Shown here piece by piece: positions 45,263-54,554 of a stretch of DNA of 64,000 bases. How positions within the stretch are numbered: position 1 is the first letter of the stretch; every line of letters starts with the position of its first letter. The notes under the pieces were generated by a model, which was not told the DNA's origin, did no database searches, and worked only from the letters and a program-made list of their open reading frames with translations. The translations under genes were made by a program, and so were the position numbers. Source of the DNA: Leptospira meyeri (lineage in GTDB: Bacteria; Spirochaetota; Leptospiria; Leptospirales; Leptospiraceae); assembly GCF_004368965.1 (NCBI RefSeq), contig NZ_SORO01000001.1, forward strand, positions 124,001-188,000, read 5' to 3'.

Positions 45263-46550
45263 TGTATCAGTTCTTGCCTGGTCTGTGCGTAGTAATAAAG
45301 CCAAAACAGGAATCTTTCGTGTCATAGAAAATTTGTTATTCCAGTTTCTGAAGGATCAGGAAATTGACTTATATCTCAGCTCCACTCATGGAAATTTCAC
45401 TGATCTAAATGAATATTTAAGAAACAATAAGATTAATCTTCCCTCAGATCATCTTTTTCTCCCTCAATCCTCTAGTCGATTTAAGGATAAATTGTTTCAA
45501 ATTTATCTTTGGATCTACAACCAATTGGATCGCAAAAATACTCATCGGATTTCCTCATTTCTAATTTTTTTATACACTTCTCTTAGTCATCCGGTTCTGT
45601 TTCTATTTGGAATGTACCGATATCTCTATCCGATTCCAAAAGTTTTTCTTTCTAATCAATTTGTTTTCCATAGTACATTTCTTCCCATTCCAAAATACAT
45701 TCAAAATACAGAAGTACGGAAAGTCATAACCATTTATGATTTAATTTCTATCAAATACCCAGAGTTCTTTATTGGTAACAAAGACGATGTAGTTTGGAAA
45801 TTAATTAGGCACTTAACTCCGGATACGAATATTATTACGATTTCAGAACATAGTAAAGAAGATCTTTTGAGTTCAGACTTGGGATTGTCAAACAAACAGA
45901 TTACTGTAACTCCTCTTGCTGCCTCTAGTTTTTTTTATCGGGTTGAGGCGAAAAACAAGTTAGATCAAGACTTAAATCAATTTGGTCTAATTTTCGGTGA
46001 TTACGTTTTGAGCGTAGCCACGCTGGAACCAAGAAAGAATTTAAAATCAGCCATTCGTGCTTTTCTTCAGTTGCCTAGTTTAAAAAAAGATTCCAAACTA
46101 AAATTGGTTCTGTTAGGTGGCAAAGGTTGGGGAGATAATTTAGAAGAAATTTCACGGGAGTATCCCGGAATATTCCAAGAGAGAATTGTGTTCCTTGGAT
46201 TTGTTCCTGACGAGCAGTTAGCTTCAATTTATTCTGGGGCCAAATTTTTCGTATACCTTTCCTTTTATGAGGGATTCGGATTGCCACCACTAGAAGCAAT
46301 GCAGTGTGGGTTACCTGTTCTTGTATCCAATGTTTCGTCATTGCCTGAGGTAGTAGGTGATTCTGGATTGTATGCCAATCCATATGATCTGAGTGCTATT
46401 GTTACAGGTATGGAAAAAATGATTAATGATACTGGACTTAGGCAATCTTTATCCTTACTCGCCATGGATAGAGCCAAGAATTTTTCTTGGGAGCAGACAG
46501 CAAGGTTAACTAAGAAAGCTTACTTAAATTCAAATGAAAATACTATTTGA
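45246..46550 (+). CDS. Family 4 glycosyltransferase
   Basis: A 434-residue GT-B enzyme with TTG start at 45246. TIYDLISIKYPEFF, then LSVATLEPRKNLKSAI and FVYLSFYEGFGLPPLEAM with SSLPEVVGDSG are standard GT4 blocks, close to mannosyl- and rhamnosyltransferases such as WbdA-type or MtfB-type proteins. It overlaps the next GT4 gene by 17 bases. Donor identity is not predictable. Confidence 0.87.
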   Translation: MKLIFDVSVLAWSVRSNKAKTGIFRVIENLLFQFLKDQEIDLYLSSTHGNFTDLNEYLRNNKINLPSDHLFLPQSSSRFKDKLFQIYLWIYNQLDRKNTHRISSFLIFLYTSLSHPVLFLFGMYRYLYPIPKVFLSNQFVFHSTFLPIPKYIQNTEVRKVITIYDLISIKYPEFFIGNKDDVVWKLIRHLTPDTNIITISEHSKEDLLSSDLGLSNKQITVTPLAASSFFYRVEAKNKLDQDLNQFGLIFGDYVLSVATLEPRKNLKSAIRAFLQLPSLKKDSKLKLVLLGGKGWGDNLEEISREYPGIFQERIVFLGFVPDEQLASIYSGAKFFVYLSFYEGFGLPPLEAMQCGLPVLVSNVSSLPEVVGDSGLYANPYDLSAIVTGMEKMINDTGLRQSLSLLAMDRAKNFSWEQTARLTKKAYLNSNENTI

Positions 46551-47742
46551 TCATCAAATATTCTTTCAGAATAAATACGGTGGAATTTCAAAGATATTTC
46601 TGGAAATCATCCGTAGACTGAAGGAAAGAGAAATTACCTTTGATACTGCGGTTTCTATTGACGAATACCAAACCGGCATTCTTAGAGATCCTTTTTCCAA
46701 AATCCAAATTAATTCCCCCAGTTTTTTTTCTATTTTCACTATCTATCAATGGATTCGTTTTGTTTTTCGCTTTTTCCATCAACAAATCCCTGAATTTTTA
46801 TCGAAAAGAGAGAGTGGAATTTTTAAGCGAAGTTTGAGAAATCAAATTAACCAGATAAATACAAAAGTAAACGTTTCATTAACACACAATGAGTATTCGA
46901 TCTTTCACCCAACATATTTTCAAAGTTATTATTTGCAAAGTTTACGAAGTAGCCGGACAAAAATGGTTCTTACTGTTTATGATTGTGTGCATGAACTTTT
47001 CCCGGAATATTACGGAAAATCAAATTTTATTTTGAACAATCGAAAAGTTTTGTGTGAATATGCATCTCATATCATTTGCATATCGAATACGACTAAGAAA
47101 GATCTATTAAGAATTTATGAAAGTATTCCAGAAGAAAAAGTTTCTGTCATTTATTTGGCAGGAGATCTTTCCACTGAACCAAAGACATTTCCAGTTTTTT
47201 CACTTGGAGAATATTTTTTGTTCGTTGGAAATCGTGGTGATTACAAAAATTTTAAATTGTTATTAGAAGCCTTTTTTCATATTTCAAAATTAAAAAATAT
47301 CCATTTAGTTTGTGCTGGAGGCGGCAGTTTTTCATACTCTGAGAAAAAATGGATTCGAGAAAAGAATTTAGATAAATTCGTTCATCACGTTTCATTTAGT
47401 TCCGAGGCAGCGCTTGCGAATTTGTATCATAATGCAAAGGTATTTGTTTATCCTTCTTTGTATGAAGGATTTGGTATACCGCTACTAGAAGCAATGTCAG
47501 TGGGATGTCCCGTTCTCTGTAGTGATACAGATGTATTTCAGGAAGTTGCTGGTGAAGCAGCTTTGTACTTTGATCCGAAAAACGTCTTTGATTTACTATC
47601 TAAACTTTTACATTTACTCGATTCCGAGAATGACCGAAAAGAGTTGTCTCTAAAAGGATATACGCAAGTGAAAAAATTTTCTTGGAACAAATGCGCCGAT
47701 GAACATATTCGCATCTACAAAAAGCTCAGTGAAGAAGTATGA
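46534..47742 (+). CDS. Family 4 glycosyltransferase
   Basis: A 402-residue GT-B enzyme closely similar to the one at 37562: both begin with a FD(F/H)Qx(F) strand and KYGGIS, both have FHPTYF(D/Q) and PSLYEGFGIPLLE(S/A)MS. It is followed by a GT2 gene with an ATGA overlap, repeating the GT4-GT2 order at 37562-39725. The pair was probably duplicated. Confidence 0.88.
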   Translation: MKILFDHQIFFQNKYGGISKIFLEIIRRLKEREITFDTAVSIDEYQTGILRDPFSKIQINSPSFFSIFTIYQWIRFVFRFFHQQIPEFLSKRESGIFKRSLRNQINQINTKVNVSLTHNEYSIFHPTYFQSYYLQSLRSSRTKMVLTVYDCVHELFPEYYGKSNFILNNRKVLCEYASHIICISNTTKKDLLRIYESIPEEKVSVIYLAGDLSTEPKTFPVFSLGEYFLFVGNRGDYKNFKLLLEAFFHISKLKNIHLVCAGGGSFSYSEKKWIREKNLDKFVHHVSFSSEAALANLYHNAKVFVYPSLYEGFGIPLLEAMSVGCPVLCSDTDVFQEVAGEAALYFDPKNVFDLLSKLLHLLDSENDRKELSLKGYTQVKKFSWNKCADEHIRIYKKLSEEV

Positions 47743-48668
47743 ATCATAAAAAACCAATCGTTTCGATTATTACTGTGGTTCGCAATGCTGAGGATACGAT
47801 CCTTCGAACCATTAAGTCAGCTTTATCGCAAAAAAATGTAAACTTCGAAGTTATTGTCTGGGATGGTTTGAGTACGGATCGAACGGTAGAACAATTAGAA
47901 TCTGTCAAAGATCAGATTCGATTTTATTCGGGAAAAGATTCTGGGGTTTATGATGCGATGAATCAAAGTTTACCTTTAGCAAAAGGTGACTGGATACTTT
48001 TTTTAAATGCAGACGATTATTTTTTGGATGAATATGCTTTAGAAAAATTGGCAAGTCGGGCATTAGATGATAAATGTGACTACGTTTGTGGTTTCGCAAG
48101 TATGTTATTTGGTCTGAAAGTATGGAGACCAAAAACTTTAACTGACTTTGATTTTTTTGTTGGGAATCCATCCAATCATCAAGCTTATCTTTGCAAAAAA
48201 TCTGTTTATTTAAAGTTAGGTGGATTTGATCTTCGATACAGATACTCTGCGGACGTAGATTTTATGTTTCGCGTGATAAAGGAAGGATATCTTGGCCAAA
48301 TAGTAAAAGAGTCAGTGGTTCATTATTCACTCGGTGGTCTTTCTACTAAAAATGTTAGTAGGGGGGTAGCTGAGCTAGAACAGATTATGGCCAAATTTTT
48401 AAATGCGGATGTAAATTTTGCTCGGGAATGTCGTTTGGTCTTTCATGAAGGTAAAATTCATTCGAAACAATTTATCGAAAATTTAATTTCCCTTCGGTGG
48501 AGCGACTCTCAATGGAAACAGATCGTTTCCTTTTTGGGATCAAAGTATAGCCTTGAGTCAACACCGTTTTTTACTAGGCTTTTTTCATTGATCCAAACAA
48601 GGTTACTTTTGTTATTAAAAGCTATTATCTTTCAATTTTTAAGAATATTACCAAATCGAGTTTTATGA
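47739..48668 (+). CDS. Family 2 glycosyltransferase
   Basis: A 309-residue GT-A enzyme with VSIITVVRNAEDTILRTI, VWDGLSTDRTVE, the KDSGVYDAMNQSL block and LFLNADD as metal site. This is the WcaA/WbbD-like subgroup of GT2. It ends with a hydrophobic helix that may bind the membrane. The glf gene overlaps its stop (ATGA), so it may transfer galactofuranose (positional inference). Confidence 0.86.
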   Translation: MNHKKPIVSIITVVRNAEDTILRTIKSALSQKNVNFEVIVWDGLSTDRTVEQLESVKDQIRFYSGKDSGVYDAMNQSLPLAKGDWILFLNADDYFLDEYALEKLASRALDDKCDYVCGFASMLFGLKVWRPKTLTDFDFFVGNPSNHQAYLCKKSVYLKLGGFDLRYRYSADVDFMFRVIKEGYLGQIVKESVVHYSLGGLSTKNVSRGVAELEQIMAKFLNADVNFARECRLVFHEGKIHSKQFIENLISLRWSDSQWKQIVSFLGSKYSLESTPFFTRLFSLIQTRLLLLLKAIIFQFLRILPNRVL

Positions 48669-49783
48669 AGAAAATACTGATCGTAGGTGCTGGTTTTTCC
48701 GGTGCTGTCATTGCCAATACCCTTGCAAGAACGGGTAATTATTCGATTGATATGATTGATGAAAGAAATCATATCGGAGGGAATTGTCATACCGAACGTG
48801 ATCCTGAAACAAATGTAATGGTCCACCAATATGGTCCCCATATTTTTCATACAAGTAATGAAAAGGTATGGAACTATGTTAATTCATTCGGTACATTCCG
48901 ACCATTTGTCAATCGAGTGAAATCGGTTTATATGGGCCAGGTATATTCTATGCCGATCAATTTACATACCATCAATCAATTTTTCGGAAAGGCATTTGGT
49001 CCAGAAGAAGCAAAAAGTTGGATACAATCGAAAGGTGATTCATCGATTGAGGATCCAAGAACTTTTGAAGACCAAGCAAAGAAGTTTGTTGGTGAAGAAT
49101 TGTATAAAGCCTTTTTTTACGGATATACTAAGAAACAATGGGGGACAGAACCAAGGAATTTGCCTGCATCGATTTTAAAAAGACTTCCGGTCCGTTTTAA
49201 TTACGACGATAACTACTATAACGATGTCTACCAAGGAATTCCTGAGGATGGATATTCCGCAGTAATTCAAAAGATGTTGGATCATCCAAGTATAAAGATC
49301 CAGTTGAAAAAACGTTTTTTTGGTGAGTCTGATCAAACTACGGGATATGATCACATATTTTACACAGGTCCCATTGATGCCTATTTTTCATTTCGACATG
49401 GTCGGTTGGGGTATCGGACAGTATATTTTAAAGAACACAGAACTGAGGGCGATTACCAAGGCAATCCGGTGATCAATTATGCAGATGAAAAAGTTCCGTT
49501 TACGCGAGTGCACGAACACAAACATTTTACTCCATGGGAAACTCATTCCAAAACCATCTATTTTGAAGAATTTAGTAAAGAAACAGAAGAAAGCGATATC
49601 CCATACTATCCGAAACGTTTAGACGAGGATATGAAAATTCTAAAAGATTATGAATTGGAAGTCTCTCGTTTATCAAACGTTACATTTCTTGGTCGTTTGG
49701 CTACTTATCGGTATTTGGATATGCACCATATCATTGAGGAAGCTCTTGATTGTGCAGAAAAATTTATTAACAAACAATCCTAA
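48665..49783 (+). CDS. glf: UDP-galactopyranose mutase
   Basis: A 372-residue flavoenzyme that interconverts UDP-galactopyranose and UDP-galactofuranose. ILIVGAGFSGAVIA is the FAD-binding loop, followed by RNHIGGNCHTE and VHQYGPHIFHT, and the late block RLATYRYLDMHH, all typical of GLF. Length is normal. Its presence shows that the glycan contains galactofuranose or that the strain retains this capacity. It is the last gene before a 60-bp gap. Confidence 0.95.
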   Translation: MKKILIVGAGFSGAVIANTLARTGNYSIDMIDERNHIGGNCHTERDPETNVMVHQYGPHIFHTSNEKVWNYVNSFGTFRPFVNRVKSVYMGQVYSMPINLHTINQFFGKAFGPEEAKSWIQSKGDSSIEDPRTFEDQAKKFVGEELYKAFFYGYTKKQWGTEPRNLPASILKRLPVRFNYDDNYYNDVYQGIPEDGYSAVIQKMLDHPSIKIQLKKRFFGESDQTTGYDHIFYTGPIDAYFSFRHGRLGYRTVYFKEHRTEGDYQGNPVINYADEKVPFTRVHEHKHFTPWETHSKTIYFEEFSKETEESDIPYYPKRLDEDMKILKDYELEVSRLSNVTFLGRLATYRYLDMHHIIEEALDCAEKFINKQS

Positions 49784-49843
49784 GACCAATTCTGGCTTTT
49801 CTTTTTCATGAGTTTTGTAATTCTGGATCTTTAAGTCTTACGT

Positions 49844-50605
49844 ATGCCTAAAGTTTCTGTCATCATGCCCGCTTATAACGCAGTTTCTTATTTGGAAGAA
49901 TCTGTACAATCTTTGTTAGATCAAAGTTTCAAGGATTGGGAACTTTTACTCGTTGATGATTGTTCTAAAGACGATACCGCAATACTTGCTAAAAAAATAG
50001 CGACAAAAGATCCACGAATTCGATTTGTTCAAAAAGAAAAAAACTCCGGTTCTGCCGATACTCGTAACACAGGGATCCACTTGGCAACAGGAGAATACAT
50101 TGCATTTTTGGATGCAGATGACCTTTGGGAACCTGATTTTTTGGAAAAGATGATTCCTTTTATGGAGCAAAATAGTTCTCCTTTTTCTTTTGCCTCGTAT
50201 CGAATCATTGATGAAAACGGATTTGAATTTTGTGAACCATTTTTAGTAAAATCGAAAGTTTATTCTTATTCAGATTTATTGCATTATAATCGAGTCGGTT
50301 TACTTACCGCTATTTATCATGTTCCCAGCGTTGGAAAAAAATATTTTGACCCTTCTCTGAAAAGTTTAAGAGACGATTATGCACTTTGGCTTGATATATT
50401 ACGGGAAGGAAAGCAAGCCTTTGCCAATTCTGAGATTTTAGCTAGGTACCGGGTTCGACGTGGTGCCGCAACATCTAACAAGAAAAAAGTGATGTTAGCA
50501 CATTTTAGAATGTTAAAAAACAGAGAAAAACTCTCCTTTCTCTATGCACTGATTCTGACTCTAATCCATGGAATCATGGGATTACGCAAATACCGAAATA
50601 AATAA
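49844..50605 (+). CDS. Family 2 glycosyltransferase
   Basis: A 253-residue GT-A enzyme: VSVIMPAYNAVSYLEESV, LLVDDCSKDDT, TRNTGIHLATGEYIAFLDADDLW. This is the WaaB/EpsE-like GT2 subgroup. The C-terminal helix is hydrophobic. It stands between two intergenic gaps (60 and 77 bp), so it may have its own transcript. The substrate is unknown. Confidence 0.86.
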   Translation: MPKVSVIMPAYNAVSYLEESVQSLLDQSFKDWELLLVDDCSKDDTAILAKKIATKDPRIRFVQKEKNSGSADTRNTGIHLATGEYIAFLDADDLWEPDFLEKMIPFMEQNSSPFSFASYRIIDENGFEFCEPFLVKSKVYSYSDLLHYNRVGLLTAIYHVPSVGKKYFDPSLKSLRDDYALWLDILREGKQAFANSEILARYRVRRGAATSNKKKVMLAHFRMLKNREKLSFLYALILTLIHGIMGLRKYRNK

Positions 50606-50643
50606 TTATAGAAACTCTTCTCCCATCTCTCTTTTTTTGCCGC

Positions 50644-50682
50644 TTGACTTCCCCTTACACCTAGTATTCCTAGATATAAACT
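50644..50682 (+). promoter_or_regulatory. Possible promoter before the 50.7-kb gene
   Basis: TTGACT at 50644-50649 is a good -35 box. No ideal -10 box lies 17 bp away; TATTCC (15 bp) and TAGATA (21 bp) are the nearest. The next gene has no clear Shine-Dalgarno, so the transcript may start close to its ATG. The assignment is weak. Confidence 0.25.
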
Positions 50683-51477
50683 ATGGTGACTAGACGTAAC
50701 CTCGGAAGTTCCGGGAAGGCAAACAAAACCTCCCTTATCATCCCTATCTATAACGAATCTTCTCATTTAGGTGAGTTTTTAGAAAAGGTCGATGCCCTCC
50801 AATTGCCCACTCAGAAAGAGCTCGTTTTTATCGACGATGCCTCGCGGGACAAATCACTCGAAATTCTCCAAAACTACCGTTTTCGGTCTGAGCATAAAAT
50901 TCTTGCTCAAGAGAAAAATCAGGGCAAAGGTGCTGCCCTCCACCGTGGCATAGCCGAGGCCACAGGTGATATCATCATCATCCAAGATGCAGATTTTGAA
51001 TACGACATGGATGAAATTTTTATGCTCATCGAACCAATTGCCAAAGGAAAAGCGGATGTTGTTTTTGGTTCCCGATTTAAAAAAGATGGGCGTCAGGTAC
51101 ACCGGACCTTTCATTATCTTATCAATCGAATTTTGACTATCCTTTCTAATTTTCTAAGTGGGTTATATTTAACGGATATGGAAACTTGTTACAAAGTGTT
51201 CCGATCTGAGATTGTAAAAAACATTTCGTTAGAATCAAAACGATTTGGATTTGAACCAGAGATCACAGCAAAAGTGGCACGCCTCAAAGTTCGAGTTCAA
51301 GAATTTCCGATTTCCTATTATCCAAGGAATTATTTAGAAGGAAAGAAAATCACATGGAAAGATGGGGTTGCTGCTCTTAGGCATATCATTTATTTCAATT
51401 TGATTGCAAACAAAAGGGAGTTTTTTACAAAATCTCTCCCTGAAAAATATATTCCTAAAACTGCCAATTGGCTTTAA
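50683..51477 (+). CDS. DPM1-like family 2 glycosyltransferase
   Basis: A 264-residue GT2 without C-terminal membrane segments. [41 protein letters not shown] and [10 protein letters not shown] followed by RFKKDGR and [10 protein letters not shown] resemble dolichol-phosphate-mannose synthase-like proteins. Its codon usage is visibly richer in C at third positions than the genes before it, which suggests a return to older chromosomal sequence. The role is probably loading of a sugar on a polyprenyl phosphate. Confidence 0.85.
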   Translation: MVTRRNLGSSGKANKTSLIIPIYNESSHLGEFLEKVDALQLPTQKELVFIDDASRDKSLEILQNYRFRSEHKILAQEKNQGKGAALHRGIAEATGDIIIIQDADFEYDMDEIFMLIEPIAKGKADVVFGSRFKKDGRQVHRTFHYLINRILTILSNFLSGLYLTDMETCYKVFRSEIVKNISLESKRFGFEPEITAKVARLKVRVQEFPISYYPRNYLEGKKITWKDGVAALRHIIYFNLIANKREFFTKSLPEKYIPKTANWL

Positions 51478-51481
51478 GTCT

Positions 51482-53416
51482 ATGATAAGGTTTTTACCTT
51501 TTCTATTAGATCTAGTTCTTGTGTTAGGATTGGGATTTTTATTACAATCCCATACAAACCAGAAAAACTTTCGAATTCATCTAATTGGACTTGGTTTATT
51601 CGTTTTTATTCTTTATTCTGCATTTCATTGGCGCTCCTTTTTAAAGGAAAAACGCCAATACTGGTCATTGTTCCTGACCACTCTTCTGGCTTGTTTTGTA
51701 TTTATCAAAGTTGCAGAATATGATCCCATCCAAGTCCTACCACAAAAATTAGGAATCAAACTAGTCTCACTTGTTTGGATTCTTTTCATTGTTCTTTCTT
51801 TTCGTAAACTTTCTGAAAATAACTTCGCCATCATTGGACCCTTTCTTGCAATTGTTCCTGCCATTTCATTTATCAACTTTATGGCATACCCTTCAGTCCC
51901 CATAGCCATTGCGCTGGCTATGGGTGCTAGAAATCTTTCATTCCAGTCACCACCGAAAATTTTAACTTTCTATATTCCACTGATAGCGATCTTAGTTTTT
52001 ATTGGTCGTGATTGGTGGGATGATTTTGCATTACAAAGAGGAGTTTTAGTTTTAGAAGCATTTTTATTTTCCCATTTAATTAGTGTTTGGGATCGACAAA
52101 AATTAATTTTTTTCTTAAAGGCCTGTATTCTCTTTTTTATCCTAAATGCAATTTTTATCCTTTGGAAAATTGCTGGTGACCCCACTTTTCAAATTACATC
52201 CTATCATGAGGATGTTTTCCTTATTCCTGTTAGTTTGCTTGCTTCGAATGCCTTATTAATTGCTGGTTTATCCGTTATTTTTTGGTATGAACCAAAACAA
52301 TCACAATGGCAAAAGGTTCTGATTATTCTTGCTATCATTTGTTCTCTGATGTTTCTCGGTATTACCATTTCACGAAACTCGATTCTTTCCTTTTTAATCT
52401 TCGTTATATTACTTTTTTTCTTTTTACAGTCACCAAAGAACAAGTATTATGCGATTTTTGTTTTTGTATCCCTACTTTTGGTAGGGATTTACTTCCTAAT
52501 CCGGTCTGAAAAGTCCATATTTAGTTTAGGCTCCAGCACCGTTAGGATTTCTATTTGGAGTTTTTATATTCTTTCTACAATCAAGGCTCATCCTTTTTTT
52601 GGCTTTGGAATGTTCCCGGAAAATAAAATTCCATTTAGTTTTAGCGAAATTCCTGATTCAAATAGTGCTTTTTATATCCACGATTATATTACAAATTTTG
52701 AAAGTTTTCCACTAGCACACAACCTTTATGTTCAAGTTTTTGGATCCTTTGGTATCGTTGGATCCCTACTGATTGTTGTTTGGATCGGAATTCTGTTTAT
52801 AAAAAATCGCAAACTAATCCTTCCAATGCTAAAAACAAATATTGCTCTAGGTTGTCTTTTGTTTGTTTGGGCAATTCATGAATTGTATGATTTTAATAGT
52901 TTAGAAATTTCTAATTTATTTCTTTTGGTAGGAATGTTTGGGCTTTTTCGATTACCCGGTAGCAAAATTCCAGGCCAAAGCTTTATACTTGGAAAAGAAT
53001 CCCTCTTTCTTTTTTTATTTTTCTTTTTAACAATTGTTTGTTTTCGATTCGCCTTTGTGGATCATACTACACTAAAATACAATAAATACGTAATTCCCCA
53101 TAATTTTGAATTTTATATTCCGAAAGAAGGTTCTATAAAAAATCCTGAAGATCCACTTCCGGTCCGCTCTTTTTTTGAATATAGATTTTTAGGAAGTAAG
53201 TATTTTTTCTTAAATTTGGCTTCCGATCGCACTTTTGCGGGCCAAGCAAAGTTAATTGAAGATTGTTTTCAAGTTGAGACATATCCAGCTATATGTTATT
53301 CAAAATTAATGCAATTCCAATCCAATCAGAATTTATCAGAGAAAAATAAGGATCTATTTTTGTATTTAATGTCTTTATACGATCCATTTGAAATTTATAA
53401 GCGAGAGTCTTTATGA
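51482..53416 (+). CDS. O-antigen ligase/polymerase-like membrane protein
   Basis: A 644-residue protein with about twelve membrane segments from the ATG at 51482; an upstream ATG at 51404 would overlap the preceding gene by 74 bp. SRNSILSFLIFVILLFFF, then RISIWSFYILSTIKAHPFFGFG and LAHNLYVQVFGSFGIVGSLL match the Wzy_C/WaaL region, including the conserved loop histidine. A soluble C-terminal part of about 120 residues contains several cysteines. It is a candidate to ligate the exported chain to lipid A-core, or to polymerise a second glycan. Ligase and polymerase cannot be separated by eye. Confidence 0.78.
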   Translation: MIRFLPFLLDLVLVLGLGFLLQSHTNQKNFRIHLIGLGLFVFILYSAFHWRSFLKEKRQYWSLFLTTLLACFVFIKVAEYDPIQVLPQKLGIKLVSLVWILFIVLSFRKLSENNFAIIGPFLAIVPAISFINFMAYPSVPIAIALAMGARNLSFQSPPKILTFYIPLIAILVFIGRDWWDDFALQRGVLVLEAFLFSHLISVWDRQKLIFFLKACILFFILNAIFILWKIAGDPTFQITSYHEDVFLIPVSLLASNALLIAGLSVIFWYEPKQSQWQKVLIILAIICSLMFLGITISRNSILSFLIFVILLFFFLQSPKNKYYAIFVFVSLLLVGIYFLIRSEKSIFSLGSSTVRISIWSFYILSTIKAHPFFGFGMFPENKIPFSFSEIPDSNSAFYIHDYITNFESFPLAHNLYVQVFGSFGIVGSLLIVVWIGILFIKNRKLILPMLKTNIALGCLLFVWAIHELYDFNSLEISNLFLLVGMFGLFRLPGSKIPGQSFILGKESLFLFLFFFLTIVCFRFAFVDHTTLKYNKYVIPHNFEFYIPKEGSIKNPEDPLPVRSFFEYRFLGSKYFFLNLASDRTFAGQAKLIEDCFQVETYPAICYSKLMQFQSNQNLSEKNKDLFLYLMSLYDPFEIYKRESL

Positions 53417-54552
53417 AGAAGCCGTCAGTTAGTTTTGTCATCCCTTGTTTAAATGAAGAAAAAACCCTACCATATGTTTTGGAAAAGTTGGTAAAAGTAA
53501 AAAAAGACCACTCAAAAGAAATGGATATTGAAATTTTAGTTTCTGATAACGGTAGTACAGATCGATCCATAACAATTGCCAAAAAATTTGGAGCAAGAGT
53601 TACACCGGCAAAGGAAAGAGGTTATGGAGCTGCCCTTGATTCTGGAATTAGGAATGCAAAGGGAGATATAATTGTCTTTGCAGATGCAGATGATACTTAT
53701 GATTTTTTAGAATCTCCAGCACTCATTCATAAATTAGTTGAGGGAAACTATGATATGGTGATTGGTTCTCGGTTAGATGGAGAAATTCATAAGGGAGCTA
53801 TGCCTTTTTTACATCGTTATTTGGGCACACCAGTCATAAACTGGATTATTAATTTATTATATTCTAAAAAATTTAAAATACGTGATAGTAACTCTGGTTT
53901 TCGATGTTTTCGAAAGGATAAGTATTTATCCTGGGATATTAAAAGTAAAGGGATGGAGTTCGCTTCAGAACTATTAATTAAAGCTCTGATTCACGATTCA
54001 AAAATGGAACATGTTCCGGTTTCCTTGTATCCAGATAAAGAAGGAAGAGTTCCTCATTTAAAAACGTGGAGAGATGGAATGCGTCATCTTTTGCGTATCC
54101 TTTTTTATGGCCCACATTTATTTGAAAGAACGGGCCTCAGTTTATTCTTATTTTTTTGGATTCAATTATTGATCGGTTTTTTTGCAGGTAAGGTTTTGCC
54201 AATTGCTGGAATGAATTTATACGGAATTCATTCCATGGTCTTTTTTTCTTTTATGTCGATTCTTGGTTTAAGTCTTTGGGGAACAGGACTTCTGATCGCC
54301 ACAAAGCAACCGCGAATCAGTAAGATTTACCAAACCATTTTGGATTTGGAAGAGGATCGGCTCTTTTTTGTTCTTTTGAGTGGGTTAGGAATCATTAGCC
54401 TTGCTATCGTTTGGATTTTTTTGCAATGGAAAAAATCTGGATTTATTTTTATCAATTTTGAACGAGAGTTTATTGTAGCAACAAACCTAAGTTTAACGCT
54501 TCTGATTTTTGGACTACAAGCAGTGACAGCTCATATTATGAAACGGGACTGA
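53413..54552 (+). CDS. GT2 glycosyltransferase with C-terminal membrane domain
   Basis: A 379-residue protein with an N-terminal GT2 domain (VSFVIPCLNEEKTLPYVL, VSDNGSTDRS, GYGAALDSGIRNAKGD, FADADDTYDF, DSNSGFRCFRKD) and about four membrane segments after residue 240. This is the layout of leptospiral and cyanobacterial DPM-like proteins that act on polyprenyl phosphate. ATGA overlaps the upstream stop; 2 bp separate it from the next gene. It probably supplies a lipid-linked sugar to the multispanning proteins that follow. Confidence 0.86.
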   Translation: MKKPSVSFVIPCLNEEKTLPYVLEKLVKVKKDHSKEMDIEILVSDNGSTDRSITIAKKFGARVTPAKERGYGAALDSGIRNAKGDIIVFADADDTYDFLESPALIHKLVEGNYDMVIGSRLDGEIHKGAMPFLHRYLGTPVINWIINLLYSKKFKIRDSNSGFRCFRKDKYLSWDIKSKGMEFASELLIKALIHDSKMEHVPVSLYPDKEGRVPHLKTWRDGMRHLLRILFYGPHLFERTGLSLFLFFWIQLLIGFFAGKVLPIAGMNLYGIHSMVFFSFMSILGLSLWGTGLLIATKQPRISKIYQTILDLEEDRLFFVLLSGLGIISLAIVWIFLQWKKSGFIFINFEREFIVATNLSLTLLIFGLQAVTAHIMKRD

Positions 54553-54554
54553 GT

